Shown: positions 10,613 to 21,245 of the stretch, in pieces | Layout: the number at the start of each line of letters is the position of its first letter | How positions within the stretch are numbered: position 1 is the first letter of the stretch | NCBI RefSeq assembly: GCF_034702125.1 | Contig: NC_085875.1 | Span: 52,695,176-52,759,175, forward strand | Reading direction: 5' to 3' | DNA from: Engraulis encrasicolus | Taxonomy: Eukaryota > Chordata > Actinopteri > Clupeiformes > Engraulidae | Length of the DNA stretch: 64,000 nt | Position numbers and translations under genes: made by a program | Notes under the pieces: generated by a model | The model's input: only the letters and a program-made list of their open reading frames with translations | Told to the model about the DNA's origin: nothing | The model's database searches: none

Positions 10613-11696
10613 TCTTAGCATTTGTGTGTGTGTGTGTATGTGTGTGTCACATTTAGCTGTAGTTGGCTGTCGTGAAAAACACAAAGGTCCTTTTCCCCTC
10701 AGGTTTGCCTCAAAGCAAACTTCAAAATGCATTTATTTAACCAGCTGCAGCAGGGGAAAGTACAGCACACTCAAACTCACACATACACAACATGCAGTGG
10801 CACGACTAGTGATGGCACTGCTATACACAGCAGAGGGTTTACCCCCCCACACACACACACACCCTCCCCTCCCGCTCTCCCTTTCTTCTTCTCTCAGTCC
10901 TCTCCTCGTATTACTTTTCTTCTTGTACTCCTCTCTCTCTTTCTTTCTCTCTCTCTCGCTGCTCATCTATTTTGTCTGCCATCAAGGGCAGGTGTCTGAA
11001 GCCGCAGGGAGCTGGGCTGGGTGCCAGGAGAGTCAGTATGGAGAGAGTGGGGGTGGGGGGAGAAAGCACGCGCGAGAGAGAATGAGAGCGGTGAGGTCTT
11101 GAGTTACCTGGAGGATACAGAATCAGACTCCAGCAAGCAGTCAGGACAGCATCTGCCTCTGCAGTTGGGTGTTGGGGGAAGGGGCTGGGGAAGGGTCTTG
11201 GGCTGGGGGGTGGAGAGCTATGGGGATGGGGCTTCATGCAGAGGAAGGGGCTGGACAGCTATGGGGCTGGGGAATGGGGCCTGAGAAGGCTGGGGCTTGG
11301 GTTATGGGTGCGGGTATGGGGCTTGGGGCTAAGGCACGAGAGCTAGGGCAGTAGCTGGGGGCTGGGGTTATGGGTATGGGGCTGGGGCTGGCACAGCATG
11401 AAAAGGGGGATTTGTGTCCATGTGGACGCCACTAATCGTCCAAGAAATTGCCTAACTTTTGCCCGATTGTTGTCGCTAGTGAGGATGCGAAACTTAAGGT
11501 TTTGTTGATACTAAATTCGGCCACAAGTGAATCAGACCCGCGCCGAGCTCTCACAGCAGGCTGCTAATGGCCCAATGATTACCATATGAAAGGCAACTAG
11601 AGCCACCCCGGACCTCGGACTAGCCTTACTCTTATTGGACGTTTTTTTTTTTTTTTTTAATTAAGCACTTTTAATATCACACCACACAATGTACAC
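10613..11696. repeat. low-complexity GT, pyrimidine-rich and GGGGCT-rich DNA
   Basis: A (TG)n patch at 10623-10648, CA and CT/TTC tracts at 10850-10970, then purine-rich sequence with scattered GGGGCTGGGG-like words at 11160-11390, and a 17-T run near 11644. Reading frames here are simple-sequence artefacts. No gene seen. Confidence 0.6.
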
Positions 11697-12314
11697 CACT
11701 GATTCTTGAGAAAGCGGCTAAAACATGTCTCTGCAATAAACTGCCAATTCTGTTGAAAATAAACTACATTTTCATGAACAAAATGAATCCAGGTAAAGAC
11801 ACAGGGGTCCGTTACATAAATGTACAGTCATTTGAAATATTTAAGTGTAATTTTATTACTTTTCATGGCTATAAACCTGCCCACACCCTGTAAAAACAGC
11901 TGTCCCAAGGACAGACATCATCATTTCAATTGACTTAAAATGTAAAAATCACTGATATTATTGAATAATATCACCATGATGTGAAAGTCCATATTGAAGT
12001 GGTTCTGCAGATATGCACATAGTGCGTGTAAAGCAATATTTACTACTATTTTCTGATAGCTCAAAGTGTGTCCAGCATATTAGTCACCACCGTCAGATTT
12101 TTAAAAAAAGACAATAAAATCAGGTATGCACAAGGTCATTGTCATTACTTAGGACCCCTTTTCAAACCTTTAGATCTACTGAGTACTTCACCATCACTGA
12201 AGCTCCTGTAAGTTTACTAATTTCTCCTCAATTTGATCATTTGTTTGGACACTGGTACAGTCCCAACCATAAACTGTCAACACCGTCGGGGGTTTTAATA
12301 GTATTATTGTTACA

Positions 12315-14612
12315 TTAACCCTAGAACTACTACGGAGGGGTCAATTGACCTTTTTACCTAAAAGCCCCACAAGAGGGTCATTTGACCCTTTGGACCCCCT
12401 GCGGACACTCCTTTTGTTGTGGAAATGTGGCTGTTAGCACCTCACAGCTGTCACTTGAGACACAGAGTGTGTGTGTGTGTGTGTGTGTGCGTGTGTGGAT
12501 CATTTCCAATGCCTGTTGAGTGCTGTATCTCTGCATCTTCGTTCCTTGGAGAGGAGCTTCTTTAACCACAAAATTCTTGAGGGAAGTGAAGCAGTAGTCC
12601 ACATGCACTGGTATTTATCCATCTAACAATTGCCAGGTTGCATTCACATGAGTCGTTATGGTCACATGGCATGGGAGATTCACACGTTACAGTTTTTCTC
12701 GATTGGTTTGGCTAATTTCTCGAAACTGAGATGACATTCTCAAAACAACACGGACAAATCCCCAAACCAACTTGCAATTTCCCAAAACAGAATGGCATTT
12801 TTCATTGCTTTCATCAGATATCAAATGCTTTGTACATGTCTCAAATGTTTAGTACATCTCTGCAGATGGATATGTACAAATTCAGTTTGTCCAAATTGGA
12901 CACATTCAGCATAGATTTAGCACATTTTCCAAATAAATTGACCTTGCTTATCTAAACAAATTAGACAATTCTCAGTCTAATGGTTGCCCTCTCCAAAACA
13001 CGTCAGCATTATTTCATTGTGTAAGTCATCATATGCAAAGTGGTCTACGCAATTCCCAAAACAGTCAAGGACATCATATTTTATGAATTTCATTACATAG
13101 TAAATGTTCAACAGGTCAGATGGTATTGTAACTTTACTAGTTAGTAGAAAATAATTTTACAACCGTGTATACTACAGTTTCCTCTGTTATTTGGCTAATT
13201 TCATGACATTTTTTTAAACGACATTCTGTTTTGAACAATTGCTAGTTGTTTTGGCATTTGTCCATGTTATTTTGTGAATTTTATCTCTGTTTTGAGAAAT
13301 GAGCCAAACCCATGAGAAACCTGTGATATATGGGCATTACTCTCTGTATATGAATTTACAGTAAAGAAAGTTACTGATAAATGTCCTTGGTAAATTATCT
13401 GTGTTGTCAAACTTCAATGGTTTCACTCACTTTTTCATTTTTATACATAGTCGAAATCTGTTAGCTGAACGTAGATAAAACACCTAACCATTTTGACTAG
13501 CAGTGCTTACACAATGGCAAAGGGACAATTTATTTTGGGGGTACTGATGATATATGTGGGGAAGAAATTTAGTTTTAACACATGGGTAAACTGTTTTTGG
13601 GGTGATATGAGCGAGTGATGAGGATCCATGTAGTTATGCTGAACCATCCAGTTTATTTTGACAGAAGGACTAAATGAATGCAAATGAGCCAAAGCAATTG
13701 AGAAGGATCTATGCCATTTTGATTGTACTGACTATTTATATGTGAGACGGTTTAGTGCTGATGCAAGAATGAGGTGTTTTGGGAGGTATATGACATTTTG
13801 CTAGTTATCTGAACTGTTGTGCAGAAGTGTAAGAATGTTTGGCCAAATGACCCAATGGTTATAGGAATGTCATCTCAGTTTCAAGAAATGAGCCAAACCA
13901 ATCGAGAAAAATTCAACCATTATCTGGTTGCAGTCATATGATACGTCATGATCACATGGGACATTCACAAGTTCATTGATGACTTATATGAAGAAAATGT
14001 GCTGACATGTTTTCAGGACAATCATTACACTGAGAATCAACCAATTGGGATAGATCAGCAAGGTACATTCATTTGAAAATTCTACTAAATGTAAGCTGAT
14101 TGTGTTAACTGTAGGATACTTGTACATAGCCATTTGCAAGGATGTACTAAATGATTGAGACATGTACAAAAGCATTTGAAATTTGATGAAAGCAATGATA
14201 AATGCCATTCTGTTGTGAGGAACTGCAAATTGGTTTTGGGATTTGTCCATGTTTTGAGAATGACATCTCAGTTTCAAGAAATGAGCCAAACCAATGGAGA
14301 AAACCTGTAACACACTGTCCGCCAAACTGTGCTATCTGTCTTTGCTGCTGATATCTTCATGCAAGTTGCTATTTACCTGTGGTGATTTTGGAGGCTGACA
14401 GCCCTTGGGAAGAAGCTGTCTGTCCCTGTTTGTCTTGGCTGTTAGCACTGTAAGGTGTGATCCCCTCACCCCTCACCCCACACACGGCCCCTAACAGCCT
14501 CATTACCATAACAAAATGAGTGATTAGTGTATTAGGTAAAAGCCGCCGGGTCAAATGACCCTTCTTTGGTACTTCTAGGTAGGCAGAAAAATCCTGGTAG
14601 TTCTAGTGTTAA
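12315..14612. mobile_element. piggyBac-like element at TTAA in CACTA-like copy 1
   Basis: Flanked by TTAA (12315-12318 and 14609-14612). Ends: CCCTAGAACTACTACGG at the left, complement of CACTAGAACTACCAGG at the right. Copy 2 of the host has a single TTAA at this site (TTACATTAATGTTAATT), so the empty site is visible in the same window. TTAA duplication and CCCTAG-type ends are piggyBac hallmarks. Both ends also carry GTCAAATGACC/GTCAATTGACC palindrome-like words. No piggyBac transposase is visible; most of the interior is another inverted-repeat element. Confidence 0.85.
12686..14311. mobile_element. inverted-repeat element inside the piggyBac-like element
   Basis: The ends GTTACAGTTTTTCTCGATTG and the complementary TCTCAGTTTCAAGAAATGAG...CTGTAAC form inverted repeats of roughly 50 bp. 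Related end sequences recur internally, around 13160-13320 and 13862-13916, so this may be two or three nested or rearranged copies. No coding sequence seen. The class is not assigned. Confidence 0.5.
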
Positions 14613-14725
14613 TGTTAATTATATATACTTTTTCAGAAGCGTCATGAAGCCCCTAAGAAACAGAGCGAAAACGAAGTGGCTAATGTGAGCAAAAAATGCA
14701 CAATATGTAAAAGAGTGTTTTTTTT

Positions 14726-15071
14726 AAATAATAATAATAATAATAATTGTATTTGTATAGCACTGTGTCATACAAGGCATGTAACTCAAAGTGCTTAACA
14801 AATGGAAAAAAAACATTGTTAGAGATAGATTTAAAAGGAGAGGTATAGAGGAGAGGCAGAAAAAGCAGGAAGGCAGAGGAAGAAGAGATAGACAGAGAAT
14901 GTAGAGTCATAAGGTCAACGTAGGTTAGGACCAGGATTCTTAGATGTGTAAGGTCCATAGTGGCTGGGCCTATCATAAGTCATAGATAGTCACACAGAGA
15001 TTGGGCGCTCAGGTGCGGCCCCTGGTGGCATCAGGGGTGAGGAAAAACTCCCTTTCGCTTGATTAGCTTGA
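14726..15071 (-). mobile_element. SINE-like insertion with (AAT)n tail
   Basis: Absent from CACTA-like copy 2 (compare 28610-28640), so the boundaries are visible by comparison. It starts with AAATAATAATAAT, then GTATTTGTATAGCACT and TCAAAGTGCTTAACA, and ends with GGAAAAACTCCCTTT near 15043-15055. These words are common in dispersed fish short retroposons. No coding capacity. The family is uncertain. Confidence 0.5.
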
Positions 15072-16316
15072 TTTTGTCTCACACCGTCAGATGTCACCAC
15101 CGTCAGATTTTGTTCCGCTCATCATCTTGTTCCATATTTTACTAAATTGTGTTGGTTAATGAAACATTACCAGACATGTTAGTAATAATTGTGACCCAAA
15201 CTTATATTCCAGCCTCCACTGAGGTGCATTTGGAGGGTTTTTTGTCACAAAACCTGACGGTGGTGACATCTGATGTAGTTCACAAAAAAGCATGTGTTTT
15301 ACATATTTTTGACAAGTTTTAAGAATATGCTTCCAATACGTATCTACAATTATGTTGAATTGTAAAAGTAATTCACTTAAATACAGTAAACTTATTTTTT
15401 TACTTCTAATTCTGTCTGACGCTGGTGACAAAACCAAGAAAGAGCCCATTTTATGAAAAATGTAAAACATGGGGAGCTTGGCCAATACATTCACTGCACA
15501 GCCAAGACGTTCATCTATGATAATACACCTCTATATTTTGGATTTGAACAACTTAAAACCTGTTTATGCCACATTTTCAATAATCTAGGCCTATTTCCTA
15601 GAGTATCTAACAAATGAAGAAAACACACATGCACAAACATACTGTGCACACACAAAAATACAGTGTTTATGCTAGATGTCATTGACTTGAGAGGGCTATT
15701 TATTTTGCTAAATGTAGGTAATAATTAGGTCACTTTCACCACCTTCAGATTACTGTCACCACCGTCAGTTCTTAAGTCACCACCGTAAGAAGGAGTTTTG
15801 GACATTTTAAATGAATGTGCTTACAAAATGTTCCTTTGTAGTTGTTGAATTATCAAAGTAATAGCAAATTTAAGCCTACACGAATATTTTTGAAATTACA
15901 AAAAATTGTTTGATCTATTTAGCCATTAAGTAAGCATTGTCTGACAGCACATATTTTTAAATTAGAACCCATGAAGCAGTATTAAAATTGAATGAAAGTG
16001 AATTTTCAACATTTAAAGGCGTATGTGTGAACCAAAAAACACACACAATCACTTAAAAACTCCAGATACATATGCAACCAAATCAATACACTTTTTATTG
16101 CTTTTAATTATGTCTGACGGTGTTGACAAAAAAACAAGGTATGATCGGAGAAAAACCTGATTTCTGAAAAAAATGGAAAATGGGGAGATTGGCCTTGTGC
16201 ATTTCTGAAAAGCCAAGACCTTTGTCTACGAGGATATACCATATTTTTTTGTAATTCACTTCGTTTTTTTCTTTCAAGATTACAACCTGTTTTAGCCACT
16301 TTCTCAAGAATCAGTG

Positions 16317-17043
16317 ACACACACTTTGACAGGAATACCTTGTACACAATATACTCTATATGAAGTGATATACACAGCACTGGACTGGATAAGTAAGAAC
16401 TAAGAAACTGTAAGTAAGTGCAAGTACTACTGGAGTTCTGAAAGTTAAAGAACAAGTTCAAAAGTTCCTGCTCTGTTACAGCCCTACAAAGGCTAGGCGC
16501 AGTAACTATGCCGCCATTGAAACTGAGAAAAATGACATTAACGTTTTTGTACTGGCCAGCCAAGCAGGTTGCAGGTACAACAGTGATGATGCTTTTAAAT
16601 AATGCCTTTATAGGAAGGATTTTTTAATAGAAAAAGAAAAGTAGAAAAAATGTGACTTTTGACCTCAAAATTCGTAGATCGTAGATACTACACTTAGCCT
16701 TTGTATAACGTGACTAATCAGAACATAATTCCAAAGTTTAAGTGCAGTACCTACAATTTAGATATGTTCTGGGGCCTCATGTACGAAGCTTACTTACGAA
16801 TATGGTTCGATTTCGAACCACAGCTGCTTCGTCGTGTTGAAGCTATATATTTTGACCTCACCGATGAAATAAACATCAACACATGTTGTCATCAATTGGC
16901 CAATCATTGCCAAGTACTTTACATCGTTTTCATAGCCTATTGGCTGAACTGTATAAACTTCCAAATGTCGTGAAGTAACGCACAACAATCTCCTGCCTTC
17001 ATCTAACAGTCGGCTACCAGCTATAAGCAACGCTAGTGTAAAC
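16317..17043. other. unassigned, possible Harbinger-type end at 16771
   Basis: No gene. GGGGCCTCATGTACGAAGC at about 16771-16789 resembles the GGGGCCTCATTTAT-type ends of fish Harbinger elements, but no partner end was found. 16381-16560 looks like dispersed-repeat sequence without clear limits. Confidence 0.3.
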
Positions 17044-17216
17044 ATGACTTCTCGTCAAGTTTTTTTAGCCTCTGAAGTGGCCTAAATATGTTGTCAACAC
17101 ATATGGGATAACAGCGACAGTGAAGACAGCAAAACTGGTAGATTATCCAGTGGGAAAGAGTATGACATCTTGGACCGTGAGCTTGTGCCCGACACTGAGG
17201 AAGAAGAGGAGATGTG
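17044..17216 (+). pseudogene. exon-like acidic N-terminal fragment, origin unknown
   Basis: An ATG-started frame reads MTSRQVFLASEVA, then TAA, and continues in frame as an acidic stretch with DNSDSEDSKTG, EYDILDRELV and DTEEEEEM up to a good splice donor (GTGAGT at 17215). Acidic Ser-rich leaders with EEEE ahead of the first donor resemble first exons of piggyBac-type transposase genes, but no DDE domain follows; the 210-bp tandem repeat starts soon after. One in-frame stop. I cannot name it. Confidence 0.3.
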
Positions 17217-17474
17217 AGTAAACCGTTTTACGATGTTCCGCTTGTGTTTGCTAGCCTGATAAACCAGCCTATATGTGAGACCGTAGTAATTTAAACGATA
17301 CCTCCGAAGATTGTTGATGAGAACAACCTGTTGTTTTTTCAAACCGTGCCGGCGCTCTGACCAATCGGCGATCTTTGCCGTTGATGTGCTTTCCCAACGG
17401 TGTTGCGAGATTCGTCGTCACTCCCTCGCAGCTGAAAAAAATTCGGCGTCCAGCAGGTGGCGCTAGTTTACCTG

Positions 17475-17972
17475 GCTATGTGTTTGCCAGTCTAGTTGCA
17501 GCTTCCTAAAAAACGCATGATTACATGGGATTGAAGTCCGGACAGATTGTGTTATGTGCGGTGCCTTTACTAACTCTCCTACAACTAAATTAAACTTAGG
17601 TTTTGTGCCTTACATCACTGTTTATCTCGCTGGCACCGAGTATACTGCTCAGGCTTCAGTCAGCTGTTGTGTAGTATGGCGGCTAGCTTACGTACGTGCA
17701 GCCTTGCAAAAACGTTTGATTACATGGGATGACAGCCTGGACAGACTGTTTTACATGTACTGTGTTCACGGATTGCATTGTAACTAAAATAAACCTAGAC
17801 TTGTGTCTTTATAACTCCGTTTACTTCGCTTTATTTGTTAGCTCATGAGAGACGCAGCAGAGTAAATGGCTTGTCAATCAGCCGTTTTGTATGATGGCTA
17901 GCTTACGTGCAGTCTTGCAAAAAACGTTTGGTTACATTGGATAACAGTTTGGACTGACTGTATTTTGCATGC
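17475..17972. repeat. diverged tandem repeat, unit about 210 bp (left part)
   Basis: Successive units share the order GCAGCCTTGCAAAAACG, TTACATGGGAT, GGACAGACTG, ATTGCATT...AAATAAACC, TTTATCTCGCT, CAGTCAGC and GATGGCTAGCTTA. GCTAGCTTA occurs at 17682 and 17897, giving a period near 215. The third unit is cut by the Harbinger element at 17976 and continues at 27584. Units are roughly 70-80 percent alike by eye. Confidence 0.75.
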
Positions 17973-18210
17973 AGTGGCCGTCATTTATCAAACTTGCGTA
18001 GAAACCATCGTAGAAACCATCGTAGAAACGTGCGCAGATGTCGTCGTACGACAAGGCTCACGTGAGATTTACTAAACATGTGTACCTCTCCAATCCCATC
18101 GTAAGAGCGAGCGGCTGTTGATGAATCCCGCGGCTGAAATCCATCGTAAGTAGCCTAATCACGCCTCCCATAAAAGAAGGCCTAGAGGCCGCACCTCTAG
18201 AATTCACAAC

Positions 18211-19108
18211 ATGGATGCACGGAAGACGGCAAAGAAGCGCAACTTTAGTGAGTCAGAAATTGACACCCTAACAGCCGAGGTGGAGAAACACCGCCTTGTG
18301 CTGTTTGGAAGCCTGAAATCAGGCATAAAATCAACCCAAAAAAAAACAAACGTGGAAACAAATATCGGCGGCTGTCAACAGCGTTGGCGAGGTCAATCGC
18401 ACACCAGGCGAGGTTTGTTTTAAAGTAGAACCTAATTTTAAATTATAATTGAATGTAAGACTTAAGTATTTTTTTTTTTTTTTAATTGAATCCAAAACTA
18501 GTGTCATTTCAAAGTAATGAAATCCTAAATGTTTTTTTTTAATACAATTAGATCAGGAAAAAGTGGTCGGACCTGCAACTGGCCACGAAAAGAAAGGTCG
18601 CCGCTGCCAGACGCAGCATGGATCAAACGGGTGGGGGCAGCTCCGATCCAGGCTTGTCACTGTCAGCTTTGGAGGAGAGGGTGGCCGGTCTAATAGGCCC
18701 TACGTCCATCTCCGGCGTGCCGGGTGGGGTCGACACCGATGCGCCCGTATCAGAGCTTGAGAATGGTAAGAATGACTGCACAATCAAGAAGCTTAAATTA
18801 CACAGTTGCTTTAATATTCAACACAAATTAAATTCAGTAATTAAATCATGTTTTTATTGACAGATGAATCCGACATGGTGTCTGTTGAGCCGGATACGGA
18901 AGACGCCGGGTCTTCGTCCATGTCAGCACCTGCCCCTGCCCCCCGGTCTGCATTGACACAGCGTCCTCCTCCGGCGATTTTAAGCATCGAGGTCCTGGAT
19001 AAACAGACGGAAATTGTTAAGTGGATGGCGGCATTGACCAAAACAATGCAATCCATTGACGGCACATTAAAAGAAATAAACGAAACACTCAAGTCGCAAA
19101 ATAAATGA
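18211..19108 (+). pseudogene. Harbinger Myb/SANT-like DNA-binding protein, three exons
   Basis: Accessory protein of Harbinger elements, which binds transposon ends and helps bring transposase into the nucleus. Exons by splice signs and frame: 18211-18412, 18552-18765 and 18864-19108; donors GTTTGT and GTAAG, acceptors TTAG and ACAG. About 219 residues if repaired. Exon 1 starts MDARKTAKKRNFSESEID (first helix, Lys-rich), exon 2 starts IRKKWSDLQLATKRKVAA (recognition helix), exon 3 is acidic/Pro-rich and ends in a short coiled-coil-like LKEINETLKSQNK. A 9-A run at 18338-18346 looks one base too long: with 8 A the frame gives KKQTWKQISAAVNSVGEV, as expected for this domain. So this copy is frameshifted in exon 1. 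Confidence 0.85.
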
Positions 19109-21245
19109 ATATATGTTAAAAAATTGTTGTTCTTGTTTCACATTGAATAACCGACGCTTACCAAAGGTGTCAGAATCGTACGATTATTTTCTCTCTTCTC
19201 CTGTGCGCTCTGGGATGTGCTGGCAAGTAGTAGGGATCTATGGGCATGTGGTCCTCTGGGTGTATCTCGGGAAAAGGCAGTCCATTCTTTAGCGCAATGT
19301 TATGGAGGATCCCGCATGCAATAATAATCTTGCACACCTTTTCCGGCGTATACAGGAGAGTCCCCCCTGCCGTCGACAGGCAGAGCCACCTGCCCTTTAG
19401 GAGGCCTATGCACACAGTTGCACGTGTGCGTATATGCGCAGTGTTGAAGCGCCTCTCCTGGTCGGTGTTTGGATGCTCAAGAGGGGTAATTAAGAATTCG
19501 CTGAATGGATAACCTTTATCACCTATGGACATAACATGAATGGTTTGGTTAGGTGGCCAACGTAAAGGTAACCCTACAAGTAACAAAACCTCCGTTTCCT
19601 TCCAACACAAGTAAAAAGTGCAAATGCATGAAAAATGAGGCGATTCGTTACGCAAGAAATAATTAAACAAAATGGTTCCCACGGGACGCACAGGATTCTG
19701 ACATAACATTTGGGTTTTAACCCTTTTACTGCCGTCGTCGCAAAATTGCGACAGGTCGCGGTATTGAATTAGGTGGGCTGTCACGTCGAATAGAGTGTAA
19801 AATCTTGTCCATACTCCTTTCCACTGGGTGGCAGACATGTGGTACTTCAATCCTTTCTAAGAATTTCGACCCCTCTTAGTGCCTTTTTTTCGAGTAATTT
19901 CCATCTGAAAACCCAGACGCGGAAGTTGCGTTGCAAGTCACTATTTCAAAACAAAGGAGGATCGGCGTTGTGAGATTGTGCACATAATTTCCTCTAATTC
20001 AAGCCCAAATACATTCCAAATGCAAGTTGTCTTGGTGGTTTATGTTTAGTGACATTATATTTTCCCACAAGTTGATTGTATATGTGTAGACATTTATAAT
20101 ATGGCCTTATGCAATGCGTCTACTATTGCTAGCTTAGCCGTGGCTACAGAGAAGAACAGCCAATTCGAATAGGCAGTGAAATAGATCCCCTTGCCAAACA
20201 CATGGAAACATGGCGTCAGTTTTACATACATAAACAGTTTTACAAACATAATGATCCTAACCACAACTCAATGGAAAGTTCCGGGATTGAGAGAAGTGGT
20301 TTGTTTGCAGACTTCATTACGTAGGGGAGTTCCCATTTGAACACACACGACGCGAAGACGAAGCCCTGTTCCAGGCGAGCTGAACCCATGCGACTGGTTT
20401 CATTCACTGAATAAATCTGAAGCAAGCTGGCCTGCCCCCAGACGACAACTTGTCATGATGTTTTGTGTGCAATGCTATTGCGTATTTCGCCCCTCAAATA
20501 ATTGCAGCCATTATTATAAGAAAAAATATGTTGCTGTTGAGATTGCAACACAGACCAATCGGCTGTTTGGGACCTCCCCTGTCAAACACAGAAACACGGT
20601 GTAGACCTAGGAAACATCCTGAACACAAACTAATGAACATTTGCATGGTTGTGAGAATGTGTTTGCTTGGCGATTTGTAAATGGTTACGGGGGATTTCCT
20701 TAGAACAAGTGCGTCTTCCCCTAAGCTGGAGTAGTAGCTACCTAGGTGAAAAAGCTAAAACATAAAGATAACGTATGTCATTTCCCTCTATGAAAGACCG
20801 TAAGGAAAACCACTGCTACAAAAAAGAATGGATTATCCTGTTAGACGTTGTACATCCCGTGGAAATTCGATACATGGCGAGGGGAAATATCTGCGTTTTT
20901 TTTTTTTTTTTTTTACCGTTGCGCACGGCGAAATGAAGACGCATACCCTATAACACGAATATTTTAGACTTGTTGAAAACTGGGCTGGTCGCCGTGGTTG
21001 GACTGTCTTTATTAGAGTTTGTCATGTCACTAAAGCAGCATGGAAGAGGGGGCGGAACCGGAGAGACTGGAGAGGAAAGCGCTGCGCTATGCGTGAGGGA
21101 GGATGGTGCCGCTTCTGATCGCCTTCAGATGGCCGACTTTAGGTGTTACTTATAAAGTATAGGCCTACTATAACGTGATAACGTCGGCCTAATTGGGCTG
21201 TGTGTATTTTCGATCCATGTCTGTATGCCTAACAGCAGCCTATCA

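Larger units (their letters stand above)
11697..16316. mobile_element. CACTA/EnSpm-like DNA element, copy 1
   Basis: The ends are inverted repeats: CACTGATTCTTGAGAAAG at the left and its near-complement CTTTCTCAAGAATCAGTG at the right. The same element recurs at 27971-36248. Inside, the word GTCACCACCGTCAG or its complement is scattered (12083, 15093, 15254, 15755, with variants near 15420, 15738, 15775 and 16114), like the subterminal repeats of CACTA elements. CACTG ends point the same way. ACAC flanks both ends, which is not a convincing duplication. No transposase is recognisable. It hosts a piggyBac-like element and a SINE-like insert that copy 2 lacks. Confidence 0.7.

Noticed and set aside
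11691..16320. Kolobok, IS3EU or Dada assignment for the CACTGATT-ended element
   Set aside because: No TTAA or 6-7-bp duplication and no transposase; CACTG ends and subterminal words fit CACTA better, though not proven.
17682..17905. 210-bp array as a tRNA-derived or 5S-derived repeat
   Set aside because: No A/B box pair or cloverleaf could be drawn in the units.
19524..19850. N-terminal part of the frame at 19170-19850 and of 47803-48297 as a protein
   Set aside because: This part lies in the piggyBac-like arm and intron and is fused to Harbinger exon 2 only by a chance open frame; the homologous protein start lies elsewhere.
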